The position numbers and the translations under genes were made by a program. Shown here one piece after another: positions 31,193 to 42,631 of a stretch of DNA of 64,000 bases. The DNA comes from Aphanomyces cochlioides (Eukaryota > Oomycota > Saprolegniomycetes > Saprolegniales > Verrucalvaceae). The stretch is taken from NCBI GenBank assembly GCA_019828595.1, contig JAHQRK010000041.1:62001-126000 (forward strand), written 5' to 3'. The notes under the pieces are model-generated. The model was not told where the DNA came from and searched no databases. It saw only the letters and a program-made list of their open reading frames with translations. Positions within the stretch are counted from its first letter, which is position 1, and each line of letters starts with the position of its first letter.

Positions 31193-34154
31193 CTCCCAGC
31201 ATGAGTGTCTGAGTGTCGGGTTGGAACATCACTTGGTTGTCGAAGGTGGGGTCCAGGGAGCTAGCCTCATGGAATTCCAGGATCGTGGTCAAGACGTATC
31301 GCGACTTCTCGTCTTCGCCGGCATACAACGTTTCCATGATATTCCAAATCAAGAGGCCGAAGCTCGTGTCAAGCAATATGGCAGATAGCGATACGCCCGA
31401 CAAACAGCGGGAGCCCAAATGAGAAGCCAGTGCAGTGACCGGGTACTTGGTAGAGGCCACGATCGCAGCATCACTGTTGTAGTACGTTGGAGCATGAATG
31501 GCCAAGAGAACTTCTGCCACAGCCAACACTTCTTCCAGGTCGCCGCGGTGGAGGGAAATCTCGTCGCCGTCAATGGTAGTATCGATGAAGTCGATGTTCT
31601 TGAATAGCTCGATGTTGCTGAAGATGGCTTGAACGTGCTCGCGGGTCATACGCACACCCCACGTCAATGAGTACAGCTGGGAGAACGGTTTGTCTCCACC
31701 CCAAGTCGCTCGAAGCCACCGATGGAGGAGGCGTTGTCTCACAAAGTACTCAAAGCACGCACGGTCTTCATCAAAAAGTCGGTGCAGTTGCAAGCCAAAT
31801 TCAATCGGGGAACGCTCGAGATGGCTACACAGCATGTCGACGCGGCCGTCGTTGATGAGTTGGGCAAGGTTGAACGAGCTGTTGGTCACTGCATCTTCGA
31901 CTTGGGTTGAGAGATGCAATGGAACTTTGGCTGTCTTGGTGTCGAGGTCTTGTAGTTCGGCGAGAATTTCGTCAAGAGACATTTCTATGCGCTTGGGAAC
32001 GCCATCTTGGATCTTGGTGCCGCCGACAAATTGACCGGACGTAGGGAGGTGGGGAGGGTCATCCGAGACGTCCAGCTTGGGTACAATCGTTGAGATCTTG
32101 TAATCGCCAAACTGAGCAACGTGTTCCTCGGGGTTGACACACACACGTTCGTCGAGGGCTTCAAACATGTTGGGCGAAATCCAAGAGCGGCCATGCTCGG
32201 GGGAATCCACTTGCTGTTGCGTCTTCTTGCGCTTGCCTCTCGACGCCTTGACGCCAGTCCACTGCGGAGGGTTGGCTTGCGCAGTTTTCCGACGTTTTGG
32301 CGCCTTGGGAGTCGAAGAAGGCGGGTTGGTTGGGCTGGGAGCTGGCTTGTTCAATCCATATTGGCGGGACGTTGCATCAAGGTCCAAACGAACCAAGTTC
32401 TTGTCACGAAAATACCACCCTTGACCGTACACGCGGAGACAACGGCCCTTGAAAAGAATTTCTTCGACGAGACGGCCGTCGCGCTGCATGGTCGTTGGTA
32501 CGGAGGTTCCTTCAAAGTAAAGGCGGTACCGAGAGCTCGCCATACCGCTTGAAGAGGAAACGTTGGGGTAGGAGCCCCACAGGAAGCGTGGCTCCAACTT
32601 GGTCATGACGTCGAAGATCAGGCGCTCTTCGTCTTGATCTTGAAGGCCTTGAGGGATGTCCATGAAAAATCCGCCGAGGACGTGCGGAACGTTCATCGTG
32701 AAGTGTTGGGACGAGCCATCTCGAGCGACTTGAATCTTAAACGCGATGCCTCGCAGCTTCGTCATCGCTTCGTGAGAGGCAACACCCCACTTGAGCATGC
32801 GGTTCGGGATGTCCTTCTCGCATCTCACAATGTCAGCAATCGCAGTGTCGAGGCCGAGGGCTTGGTTGTCGAAAAGGATCGATGCCATGGCAGCTGAAAC
32901 ATCGATGGTCTTCGTGTGTGCACCCGTGGGCATCTGCAACCAGCCGACGATGCCGCGCGCCGAGTGCTTCTGGATCGGGAGGGTGTCTTCAAACGTGAGG
33001 GTTCCAGCAGCACGCTTGCGAAGGAGGGGTTCGAGTTCCTCCATCGTGGGCTGGTAAGGAGCAACGTCCTTGGTCTTGATGGCCTTGGCAGACTGAGACC
33101 GCTGTTGCGCTTGGAAGGCCCATACGTCGTTGGGGGCCTGGCGGTTGTTGGGTTGGCCACGGCCAGGTGTCTGGGCTCCGCCAGATTGAGAAATGTTTTC
33201 CAAATGCGATCCGGGTGAAGCCTGAGACGATGGCTGGCGGACTGAGTGAGAGTCCGAGTCGTGCGTCAGACCAACACTCAAGCGTGCGTCAGAGGCTTGG
33301 TCTTGTCCGGACCCTGTCCCATGGTGGACAGAGTCACACGTTTGACCTTCACTCGCGTTGGACTTCGAGAAGCTTCCATGGGTGACTTGGTCTTGAGTAT
33401 TCCCATGACCAACACTGGCCACAGGGTTGTTCGCGATTGTTCCAGATCTTGCCCGATGATTCTTCGAGAAGAGACCATCACTCATGGAGCGACTAGTCTC
33501 GATGGGATCTTGACCTGTCGCCAGAGTGGACTTGTCGCTCGGGGGATTCTTCGAGAAGGGACCTTCACTCAGGGATGGACTGTTCTCGAATCTTCCTTGA
33601 CCTGTCGTCATGTTGACGTCGGTGCTTGAGCGAGTCTTCGAGAAGCCACTATCACTCGTCGAGAGAACATTCTCGAAAGGAACAGAACCCAACGGAGTCT
33701 TGCCAGGCAAGCCACCATCACTCACGATGGACGTGGTTGATGGAGATTCTTCGGGCAAGGTCGTTGACGTCATGAGCACATCTTCCGAGGTTGGAACGCC
33801 GTCTTGCCAGGCTTCGTCGCAAGTGTCAGAGGTCGTTGGATCATTCGCGGGATCGCAAGCCTTCGTCGAGCGAGTCACAGGCAAGGGTTCAAAACGGCGC
33901 GGTTTCGAAGGGGTTGCACGTTGACGTGGAAACGGAACGCGCGTTGGAGTAGGGAGCGGATTCGTAGACGCGTCATGATGCGAAGCGTTGGAAGCATCGT
34001 CGACGTCCTCTTCCAACGACGACGCCATGTCGGTATCGCTTGGGGATGGGTCAGCAACGACGATGACGTCCATATCGCTGGGGCTGGACGCCGAGGGAGA
34101 GAACGCGGAGGAGCAAGATGGGGCACGAGGGTTGGTCGAGCGGGTAGCAACCAT
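31155..34154 (-). CDS. Family B ORF1 protein (999 aa)
   Basis: Starts at the first ATG, 52 nt from the element's 5' end (MVATRSTNPR). Residues 1-380 are low-complexity, rich in Ser, Thr and Pro, with acidic stretches. Residues ~165-265 hold about three to four degenerate ~29-residue repeats built on SxSxGxFSK. A core conserved with family A follows (VWAFQAQQR, PTMEELEPLLRKR, DTLPIQKHS, VGWLQM, RFLWGSY, RYRLYFEGT, FKGRCLRVYGQGW), then a basic RGKRKK patch and a conserved SPNMFEALDER. No CCHC zinc knuckle is present. By position it is the RNA-binding, particle-forming protein of a LINE, but no known fold is certain. Confidence 0.85.
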   Translation of the reverse strand: MVATRSTNPRAPSCSSAFSPSASSPSDMDVIVVADPSPSDTDMASSLEEDVDDASNASHHDASTNPLPTPTRVPFPRQRATPSKPRRFEPLPVTRSTKACDPANDPTTSDTCDEAWQDGVPTSEDVLMTSTTLPEESPSTTSIVSDGGLPGKTPLGSVPFENVLSTSDSGFSKTRSSTDVNMTTGQGRFENSPSLSEGPFSKNPPSDKSTLATGQDPIETSRSMSDGLFSKNHRARSGTIANNPVASVGHGNTQDQVTHGSFSKSNASEGQTCDSVHHGTGSGQDQASDARLSVGLTHDSDSHSVRQPSSQASPGSHLENISQSGGAQTPGRGQPNNRQAPNDVWAFQAQQRSQSAKAIKTKDVAPYQPTMEELEPLLRKRAAGTLTFEDTLPIQKHSARGIVGWLQMPTGAHTKTIDVSAAMASILFDNQALGLDTAIADIVRCEKDIPNRMLKWGVASHEAMTKLRGIAFKIQVARDGSSQHFTMNVPHVLGGFFMDIPQGLQDQDEERLIFDVMTKLEPRFLWGSYPNVSSSSGMASSRYRLYFEGTSVPTTMQRDGRLVEEILFKGRCLRVYGQGWYFRDKNLVRLDLDATSRQYGLNKPAPSPTNPPSSTPKAPKRRKTAQANPPQWTGVKASRGKRKKTQQQVDSPEHGRSWISPNMFEALDERVCVNPEEHVAQFGDYKISTIVPKLDVSDDPPHLPTSGQFVGGTKIQDGVPKRIEMSLDEILAELQDLDTKTAKVPLHLSTQVEDAVTNSSFNLAQLINDGRVDMLCSHLERSPIEFGLQLHRLFDEDRACFEYFVRQRLLHRWLRATWGGDKPFSQLYSLTWGVRMTREHVQAIFSNIELFKNIDFIDTTIDGDEISLHRGDLEEVLAVAEVLLAIHAPTYYNSDAAIVASTKYPVTALASHLGSRCLSGVSLSAILLDTSFGLLIWNIMETLYAGEDEKSRYVLTTILEFHEASSLDPTFDNQVMFQPDTQTLMLGDVANATSVAFRG

Positions 34155-34206
34155 ATTGTCAGATAGCGTAGAGTGGTACTGCGGGGTAGCTGGCAAATTG
34201 GAAACT
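34155..34206 (-). promoter_or_regulatory. Family B 5' UTR with conserved element start
   Basis: The first 35 nt of the element (AGTTTCCAATTTGCCAGC...GTACCACT) are identical to family A, although the rest of the UTR and the coding starts differ. LINEs must carry their promoter downstream of the start site, so this block is the best candidate. TTTCC then AATTTG resembles the oomycete Inr plus FPR core promoter, which is inference. Confidence 0.5.
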
Positions 34207-34279
34207 TCCTCTATAGCTCAGTTGGTAGAGCGTACGGCTGTTAACCGTAAGGTCGCAGGTTCGAACCCTGCTGGAGGAG
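34207..34279 (+). tRNA. trnN(guu): tRNA-Asn (GUU), rebuilt beside B2
   Basis: Complete 73-nt gene. Its first base directly follows the first base of B2 in divergent orientation (GGAAACT then TCCTCTA). Terminator T-runs follow. Confidence 0.97.
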
Positions 34280-35231
34280 TTCTTTTCTCTCTTTTGCATA
34301 TCCCTTCCAACTTATCGACGTGATCGCAACAAACACATCCAACTCGCAATAGCTTTCACATCAAGTCTATAGAATGAGTAGCTTCTGACATCTTTGATTA
34401 AGACGCGAGGAAAGAATGGACACGTTTTATTCTGCTGTGCACCTTTTAATGATATCATTTGTCGTGTTTGTAAATATCTCAATACTGTAATTGAGACTAT
34501 CTTCACAACTATTTCAAGTCTGTGTCATTTCTGCTTTGTTGGCGCTGTCAGTCGACAAGCCAAGAAACGATTCACACAGATGCATAACAGCAATATCACA
34601 CACATATGCGACAGAACTTTCTCCAGAATATGTTTGGCAGCAAGCTGCATAAAATGGTAGGAATGTTACGATTGTGGTCTTGAGATGCGGTATATGGATT
34701 GATTTCGATCGATGTTAACGTCGTGAAAATATGTCCATGTATACCACCGAAATTTGACACAGTCCACATTGGAGACGATCACATTCTATGCAAAGAACAA
34801 GGTAATGGAGTGAGTACATCCATGTGCTATGATATTTCAAACCATGTCAATGGAATACTTGTCTCTAGGTCGCTCTTGACGACCGTGATCCGTTGTCTAA
34901 GATATCAGTTGACAAAGTCTAAAAGACACCATATGAGTGATCTCTCCTCAAGTCCAATACAAGCCAAGTTAGCGTGGCGCACATCTGTTGCAGTCAGAGA
35001 ATCGCTCATTGGAGTTTCTCTTATGTATTCTGCAATGACTTGCGCACTAGTTGATGAGCAGCAATTTTGAGGCCATTCCACATCATATTGGAGATAAAGG
35101 ACTGGTATTGGATTGGCGTGACATAGTCTTCTTATTTACGCATATGTTGACTCGAAGAAGACATGCCGAGAATCTACACGTCAGTATTTGTATTGGTGAT
35201 CAGTTATGGATATGCAAAAGAGAGAAAAGAA
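34280..35231 (+). repeat. Spacer 1 of the array (952 bp)
   Basis: Same as other spacer 1 copies. It shares with 40923-41874 a private T-to-A change (GTTGCAGTCAG), suggesting these two units are recent duplicates or were homogenised together. No gene recognised. Confidence 0.88.
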
Positions 35232-35304
35232 CTCCTCCAGCAGGGTTCGAACCTGCGACCTTACGGTTAACAGCCGTACGCTCTACCAACTGAGCTATAG
35301 AGGA
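35232..35304 (-). tRNA. trnN(guu): tRNA-Asn (GUU), rebuilt beside B3
   Basis: Complete 73-nt gene on the minus strand with the truncated 5' end of B3 as its new 5' flank. Confidence 0.97.
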
Positions 35305-36440
35305 TCCCCGTGTGGCTGACATCCTACCCCGCTCTGCAAGTTGGTCCTGCGGGTGCTACATCAAATGTCGTGAAGACTGCTCTGTGTCGTCGATGGTGTA
35401 GACATGCGTCTCAAAACGGTTTCCACTGCCTCAAAGACTTCTTGACACGGCAAGGGACATGGCCTACAAGAGCTGCGTTTATTGATCGACTGTCATCCAA
35501 CAACCGTGCGGCACAAGTGACGTTACAAGCGAACGGCGCGATGGGATTTGCAGCACCCGAACGTGCTGGTCAAGTTTATAGCCACCTCACCAAGATATTC
35601 GACCAAGTCCTCCGCACGTCTGGCGTTCGAACTGGAACTGCTTTGACCGATATCGATACAACAAGTCACCCTTTCAAGGCACTTTTCAAAGATCAATTGC
35701 TATCCTTCGAGCGTTGGCCCAAGCGACTCGTATCACGTTTGGCGCATCACGCCCCTTCGGATGGAAAACCGCACCCAGTGGCGACATCGTCCCGCGTCGA
35801 GCAACAAGATATTGCGACCTACGTGCGACTCATCCGCAAAACATGCCGTTGGCCGCCTCCCCTCCATGGCGACGTTTGGTTTCGACTGTTGTTCAACATG
35901 CTGCCTGTCAACTCGCGCTTGTTCTACTTGCAACCTCAGCAGCCAGACGTAATTTGCTGTGTCTATACCAATTGCGACGCACCGGAGAACCAACACCACG
36001 CCTTCCACACCTGCTCTCGCGTGTATCCCCTTTGGCGTTTTCACGCGACCGCTTGGCGATGCTTCGGTGTCAATTTCGATTGGACTGCCATCACCAACAT
36101 CGACCGCTTTCAAGTCAACGAACGCGGTAGCCAGCTTCAAGACATACTGTTTGTGCTCTGGGCTCTTCTGTGTGCTTCCAACCTTCACTATATTTGGACA
36201 ACGCACAACGCCGCCAAGTTCGAATCGAAGGAGCCGCCTCCGCCAGAAATTTGGCAAGAAGTCAGCTTCATCCGATGGCATGCATCGATCCGCAGATGGC
36301 TTCGCCTCCAAGAAGTTGACAGCCCTCAACGAGTGGAAGCAATTTCAGCAATCAATACTTTGCATAGACAACCTGTCTATCGCCCACTGGTAGCCAAGTA
36401 CCCGACTTTGCTCGCGCTCCAACCTTCAACCCCAAATTAA
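35305..36440 (+). pseudogene. Family B ORF2, C-terminal fragment
   Basis: Open to the normal stop but without the endonuclease and catalytic RT motifs. The ICCVYTNC...HHAFHTC finger is present. A truncation product, not a functional gene. Confidence 0.9.
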
Positions 36441-36597
36441 CAAGCCCCAAGTATTTATTCAACAAGTCAAAAATCGCTGTACTCCAAAGCCCAAGGTAGA
36501 AAATCTGCTGAAGCATTTGGAAGTGGGATGAGCCGTTAGTAGGCAATATTAGTATTAGTAGATATTGAAAGTCTATTAATATACCTCCCCATTGCAG
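35305..36597 (+). mobile_element. Family B LINE copy B3, 5'-truncated (1293 bp)
   Basis: Holds the last ~378 codons of ORF2 (from CCCCGTGTGGCTGAC, ending at 36440), with the Cys/His finger, and the 3' UTR. No endonuclease or RT remains. Same target junctions as the others. Confidence 0.93.
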
Positions 36598-36611
36598 TGA
36601 GCTATAGAGGA
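36598..36611 (-). repeat. 14-nt tRNA-Asn fragment (duplication of B3)
   Basis: TGAGCTATAGAGGA followed by the original flank TTCCATACTATCG. Confidence 0.95.
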
Positions 36612-37494
36612 TTCCATACTATCGTATACCCACCGTGCCACACATACACTCATACAATCCTTTCCACTGCAAACAACCACCACGGACACAGACATTATGC
36701 ACATCGTAACCAAACACACGTCAATCAAAACAAACACTTTACACTCCAATCTCTCCACAAAAACACGATTCGACCAATGGACATCAAAATTTCACATGGA
36801 CATGATACCCGTCTAAAATACGCGAGCAGTTCCGATTTTGACTCTTCTTCGGATCGAAATCTTGTCCGAAACAAAGTTTCGTGCGGTACATCGACTTATT
36901 GAGAGCATATCAGTCTCCTGCTCGCGCAAGGAATGGGAGGGTATATCCTCAATACTCCGCAGAACAAATTCATAGGTTTCCATGAAACAAAAATATACCT
37001 GGTAAACACATGTTCAATCAGAATATCAATCATATTTCCATTCGGCACAACATTAAATTCTTTTCACTAAACAACAGCAAAGCTACACCAACTGTTTATC
37101 GTACTCAATCCATCAAGCAACATCGCTCAACTTGTTTCAAACAGTTCATATCATCTTGATTGGACTTGATTTTGTTTCACATTCTACAGAAATGGTGGTA
37201 GTGTTTTCGAGGCTTTCTGAATAGGATGTTTTTGACAGTCATGAAAGTGTATAATTCTTGTTCCATGTGCTGGTGTAGATTGTCGAAGTGAAGGTCTCGA
37301 GTTTATCAACAATGTTTTATCTGAGAGAAGCGTCGGTGTGCCTGGTGACGTAGTTTCTCTGTATAAATGTGTCGATATTCGGAGAAGCGAGTGGTGACTA
37401 CGACGGTGACATGATGCACGGGTGTGATATGGATTGTCATTGTAGGTATTGTATGAGTGTATGTTTGAAACGGTGAGGGAAGTATAGTATGGAA
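36612..37494 (+). repeat. Spacer 2 of the array (883 bp), normal orientation
   Basis: Same as 10379-11261; both adjoining tRNA sites are occupied by elements. No gene recognised. Confidence 0.88.
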
Positions 37495-37508
37495 TCCTCT
37501 ATAGCTCA
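37495..37508 (+). repeat. 14-nt tRNA-Asn fragment (duplication of B4)
   Basis: TCCTCTATAGCTCA directly before the 3' end of B4. Confidence 0.95.
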
Positions 37509-40500
37509 CTGCAATGGGGAGGTATATTAATAGACTTTCAATATCTACTAATACTAATATTGCCTACTAACGGCTCATCCCACTTCCAAATGCTTCAGCA
37601 GATTTTCTACTTTGGGCTTTGGAGTACAGCGATTTTTGACTTGTTGAATAAATACTTGGGGCTTGTTAATTTGGGGCTGAAGGTTGGAGCGCGAGCAAAG
37701 TCGGGTACTTGGCTACCAGTGGGCGATAGACAGGTTGTCTATGCAAAGTATTGATTGCTGAAATTGCTTCCACTCGTTGAGGGCTGTCAACTTCTTGGAG
37801 GCGAAGCCATCTGCGGATCGATGCATGCCATCGGATGAAGCTGACTTCTTGCCAAATTTCTGGCGGAGGCGGCTCCTTCGATTCGAACTTGGCGGCGTTG
37901 TGCGTTGTCCAAATATAGTGAAGGTTGGAAGCACACAGAAGAGCCCAGAGCACAAACAGTATGTCTTGAAGCTGGCTACCGCGTTCGTTGACTTGAAAGC
38001 GGTCGATGTTGGTGATGGCAGTCCAATCGAAATTGACACCGAAGCATCGCCAAGCGGTCGCGTGAAAACGCCAAAGGGGATACACGCGAGAGCAGGTGTG
38101 GAAGGCGTGGTGTTGGTTCTCCGGTGCGTCGCAATTGGTATAGACACAGCAAATTACGTCTGGCTGCTGAGGTTGCAAGTAGAACAAGCGCGAGTTGACA
38201 GGCAGCATGTTGAACAACAGTCGAAACCAAACGTCGCCATGGAGGGGAGGCGGCCAACGGCATGTTTTGCGGATGAGTCGCACGTAGGTCGCAATATCTT
38301 GTTGCTCGACGCGGGACGATGTCGCCACTGGGTGCGGTTTTCCATCCGAAGGGGCGTGATGCGCCAAACGTGATACGAGTCGCTTGGGCCAACGCTCGAA
38401 GGATAGCAATTGATCTTTGAAAAGTGCCTTGAAAGGGTGACTTGTTGTATCGATATCGGTCAAAGCAGTTCCAGTTCGAACGCCAGACGTGCGGAGGACT
38501 TGGTCGAATATCTTGGTGAGGTGGCTATAAACTTGACCAGCACGTTCGGGTGCTGCAAATCCCATCGCGCCGTTCGCTTGTAACGTCACTTGTGCCGCAC
38601 GGTTGTTGGATGACAGTCGATCAATAAACGCAGCTCTTGTAGGCCATGTCCCTTGCCGTGTCAAGAAGTCTTTGAGGCAGTGGAAACCGTTTTGAGACGC
38701 ATGTCTACACCATCGACGACACAGAGCAGTCTTCACGACATTTGATGTAGCACCCGCAGGACCAACTTGCAGAGCGGGGTAGGATGTCAGCCACACGGGG
38801 AGGTTCAAAAGTTCTTCGAGGCTTGGTGGCGAAGCGGTTCGCTTGGCCATAGGTGTGGCGGCCCATTGATGCCAAATGTCGTGCCAAAGAGGATGCAGCT
38901 CCCACAAAAACAACCACTTGGAGCTGTGGTTGGGGAAGTACGTGAGAAAGTCGAACGGGTGGGTGTCGCGATACAGCTTGTTCATGACACGGGAAAATTG
39001 TCTCTTGACAAGCAACTTCCATGGGGCAAATGTGTTGGGTGAATTGGGCTGCATCAAGAGTTGGAGCCGCAGCAGTCGCTGAGTCCGAAGCTTCGAAGCC
39101 ACATGCGGAATACCGAGGCCGAGTTTTTGATCGAACTGCCACTTGCGGCAAATAGTTGAGCGATGATGGTCGGTGATTTGCGTCTTCCGACCAAGGATGT
39201 ACTTGTTGACCATTCTTTGCCAAACGGCAACCATCGTTGGAGGCACATACACTGCAGCCGTGACATGCCATAACAACGACAACAACATGGTCGATACGAT
39301 GAGTTTGCGGCCTTGGATGGTTCGCGCACGACTTCCCCACGTTTGAAACGCAGCCAGAAACTTGTCGTTCAGTTGCTGGACTTGAAAATCGCGCGGCAGT
39401 CGGTGGCCAAAGAGAATACCAAGGTATTTCACTGGCTTCTCGCTCGGCAAGACGTTCAAGAGGCCACCATCGTCGATGTCTTCGATATCGAGATTGTTGT
39501 TGAGCGCCAAAGTCATGCACTTGGCAACGTTGAGACGAGCTCCAGACACAGAGCAAAAGTCTTCGACAATTGCCATTTGCTCGACCGCCGCTTGGAGGGA
39601 TGACGAGAGTAGAGTCGTGTCGTCGGCAAAGTAGATGCTCGTCAGTGAGTCTCCATTTGGAAGGGGAATACCAAAATCAGGAGATCCGCGTAGCATTTCG
39701 CCGAGTGGCTCGAGGTAAAGTACGAAGAGCATGCACGATAGGGGGCAACCTTGCTTGACTCCGCGGGTAGGCCGTATGGTAGGGCCAAGACCGTCGTTGA
39801 AAATGATCTGGACCAGAGGCGTATTGTAAAGCAACTGAACCCAAGACACAAATGTGGGACCGATGTTCATCTCCTTGAGTACGTCGAAGAGAAAGCCTTG
39901 GTCAACCATATCGTATGCCTTGGAAAAGTCGAGAAACGTCGCGTAGTAGTCGTGGTCTTCATTGGTACAGAAAGTCTGCAATGCTTGTACCAGCATCACG
40001 TGGTCGTGCAAGCGACGGCCAGGGACAAAACCAGCTTGGCTTGGGTGAGCGAGGTATGGGGCAACTTGTGCAAGACGGTAGGCCAGCGCCCGCGATAGAA
40101 TCTTGACTTCAACCGACATGAGAGTAATCGGCCGATAGTTGCCAGGGTCGCCTCTGTCTCCAGCCTTGAACAAGAGCGCCACTGCACTTCGGCGTTGTTG
40201 GAGCAGGAGGTGACCGTGATGGGTGAGTTGGTAGTTGAACACCTTGAGCAGGATTTGGGCGAATACGTCCGGGGAGATTTGAAAGAAAGCTGCAGGCCAG
40301 CCGTCTGAACCAGGAGACTTGTTCGGGTTCATAGACTTGAGCGCACCGCACAGGTCTTCCGCCGTGAGAGGACTTTCCAGAGCGTCGCGCTGTTCTTGAG
40401 TGAGACGTCGAGTAATGGCTCGAATGATAGCTCGGCGACGGGCCCGATTCAACGGTGGTTGGTCTCTTGGAGTGACCATGATGTTTTTCCAATGAGACGT

Positions 40501-40849
40501 AAAACCAGCCTTGACTTCAGACGGGTCAGTCGACGTTACACCGTTGATTGTCACGGACGAGAGCGGCACTTTGATCCCCTTGGGTCGACGAAAAAAGTGA
40601 CTGGTACCTCGCTCGTTGACGTTGGCGTGAAAGTCGAATTGCTGATCCAGGTTGAACTGTCGGTACTCGCTGCGGGCAGTGTCAAGGGCTTGACGGGCGG
40701 TATTAACAATGGATGTCTCAACGAGTCCCATGTCGAATGCTCGGCGGGAAGTAAGCCACTTCATCTTGAGGCTGTTGAGTGTGTACTTCATCGAGTCAAT
40801 GTACTGGCGATGACTGACTTGGAGACGCTTCTTCATTCTCTTCAACCAA
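37509..40849 (-). mobile_element. Family B LINE copy B4, 5'-truncated in ORF2 (3341 bp)
   Basis: Contains the 3' UTR and the ORF2 part downstream of the endonuclease domain. The truncated end (TTCAACCA) joins the tRNA with about one to two bases that match the original flank. Confidence 0.93.
37666..40849 (-). pseudogene. Family B ORF2 fragment (reverse transcriptase and C-terminus)
   Basis: About 1060 codons remain open, from LKRMKKRLQVSH through motif A LDFSKAYD, RGVKQGCPLSC, FADD, KYLGILFG and the Cys/His finger to the normal stop. The endonuclease and original start are missing. An internal Met could start an RT-only protein, but no promoter remains, so I treat it as a truncation product. 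Confidence 0.85.
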
Positions 40850-40922
40850 TCCTCTATAGCTCAGTTGGTAGAGCGTACGGCTGTTAACCGTAAGGTCGCA
40901 GGTTCGAACCCTGCTGGAGGAG
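40850..40922 (+). tRNA. trnN(guu): tRNA-Asn (GUU), rebuilt beside B4
   Basis: Complete 73-nt gene with the usual terminator; the 5' flank is the truncated interior of B4. Confidence 0.97.
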
Positions 40923-41874
40923 TTCTTTTCTCTCTTTTGCATATCCCTTCCAACTTATCGACGTGATCGCAACAAACACATCCAACTCGCAATAGCTTTC
41001 ACATCAAGTCTATAGAATGAGTAGCTTCTGACATCTTTGATTAAGACGCGAGGAAAGAATGGACACGTTTTATTCTGCTGTGCACCTTTTAATGATATCA
41101 TTTGTCGTGTTTGTAAATATCTCAATACTGTAATTGAGACTATCTTCACAACTATTTCAAGTCTGTGTCATTTCTGCTTTGTTGGCGCTGTCAGTCGACA
41201 AGCCAAGAAACGATTCACACAGATGCATAACAGCAATATCACACACATATGCGACAGAACTTTCTCCAGAATATGTTTGGCAGCAAGCTGCATAAAATGG
41301 TAGGAATGTTACGATTGTGGTCTTGAGATGCGGTATATGGATTGATTTCGATCGATGTTAACGTCGTGAAAATATGTCCATGTATACCACCGAAATTTGA
41401 CACAGTCCACATTGGAGACGATCACATTCTATGCAAAGAACAAGGTAATGGAGTGAGTACATCCATGTGCTATGATATTTCAAACCAAGTCAATGGAATA
41501 CTTGTCTCTAGGTCGCTCTTGACGACCGTGATCCGTTGTCTAAGATATCAGTTGACAAAGTCTAAAAGACACCATATGAGTGATCTCTCCTCAAGTCCAA
41601 TACAAGCCAAGTTAGCGTGGCGCACATCTGTTGCAGTCAGAGAATCGCTCATTGGAGTTTCTCTTATGTATTCTGCAATGACTTGCGCACTAGTTGATGA
41701 GCAGCAATTTTGAGGCCATTCCACATCATATTGGAGATAAAGGACTGGTATTGGATTGGCGTGACATAGTCTTCTTATTTACGCATATGTTGACTCGAAG
41801 AAGACATGCCGAGAATCTACACGTCAGTATTTGTATTGGTGATCAGTTATGGATATGCAAAAGAGAGAAAAGAA
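40923..41874 (+). repeat. Spacer 1 of the array (952 bp)
   Basis: Same spacer, with the GTTGCAGTCAG variant shared with 34280-35231. No gene recognised. Confidence 0.88.
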
Positions 41875-41947
41875 CTCCTCCAGCAGGGTTCGAACCTGCG
41901 ACCTTACGGTTAACAGCCGTACGCTCTACCAACTGAGCTATAGAGGA
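41875..41947 (-). tRNA. trnN(guu): tRNA-Asn (GUU), rebuilt beside A5
   Basis: Complete 73-nt gene on the minus strand; the 5' flank is the truncated end of A5. Confidence 0.97.
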
Positions 41948-42617
41948 TACGCTTGCTGAATTTCGAGCGATGGATCCTCTGTGGCTAGAAATTGGCAACA
42001 ACAGTGACAAATCTTGTCTTGCGGCTGCAATCCGAATCGTTGCTACCAATTTGAATGTCTCCAATTTTGAGCTCAGCGAAGAAGTCATTTCGGGTTTCAA
42101 AGAGGCCCATGGAGTTCCTCACGACGCGGGCATTCCCCCTTCCAAGATGCATGATTTTCTCAAGCTGGCATACACACATGGATTCCACTACAACGACGCC
42201 ATATTCTCCCGTCAACTGCTCAAGCAATCGGTGGGTGATCCAATTCGTGATATCTGTAGAGCGATATTGGATGAGCCTGACGGAGAATTCTTGGTTGTTT
42301 CTGTCACTGATTCAACATCCCATTGCTGGGTCCTCGCCAAGCGATACAAGCGCTGCATAGACCGAAGTCTATGTATGATCCAAGACAATGAAAATGTATA
42401 CCCCCTGGGTCAGATGCCAAGAGTCAGTTTTATCCGACATATTCGCCGTGTTAGCTTACAAACACCGAAGAAATCGAAGTCCCAACGTCGAAGCGAATCA
42501 AGAAAACGAAAAGCCAAATTGATTTCCAATTCAGCCTAGCAGTTGGAAATGGGATGAGCCTTCGGGCAATATTAGTTTGTAGTTTACATTAACTACAAAT
42601 AGACTCCCCATTGACAT
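41948..42617 (+). mobile_element. Family A LINE copy A5, ORF3 3' part only (670 bp)
   Basis: Begins within ORF3 (ACGCTTGCTGAATTTCGAGC) and runs to the complete 3' end. The remaining ORF3 fragment (to 42539) covers the whole putative protease domain from codon ~263, but not the chromodomain. It has His for Gln after GVP (codon 320 of the frame). Confidence 0.92.
41970..42539 (+). pseudogene. Family A ORF3, protease-domain fragment
   Basis: An open stretch of 189 codons from internal Met270 of the full frame, keeping Cys285, His387, Asp408 and the basic tail. It lacks the chromodomain and any recognisable promoter, and is most simply a 5'-truncation remnant. Confidence 0.75.
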
Positions 42618-42631
42618 TGAGCTATAGAGGA
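42618..42631 (-). repeat. 14-nt tRNA-Asn fragment (duplication of A5)
   Basis: TGAGCTATAGAGGA followed by the original flank TTCCATACTATCG. Confidence 0.95.

Larger units (their letters stand above)
26881..34206 (-). mobile_element. Family B LINE copy B2, full length, all ORFs open (7326 bp)
   Basis: A complete element antisense to the tRNA at 34207, with both reading frames uninterrupted and the 5' and 3' ends matching B1. It is the only intact family B copy here and a candidate active source. Relative to B1 and B4 it has a few substitutions (Leu for Phe just before motif A; Pro for Ser in NKSPGPDG). Confidence 0.94.
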
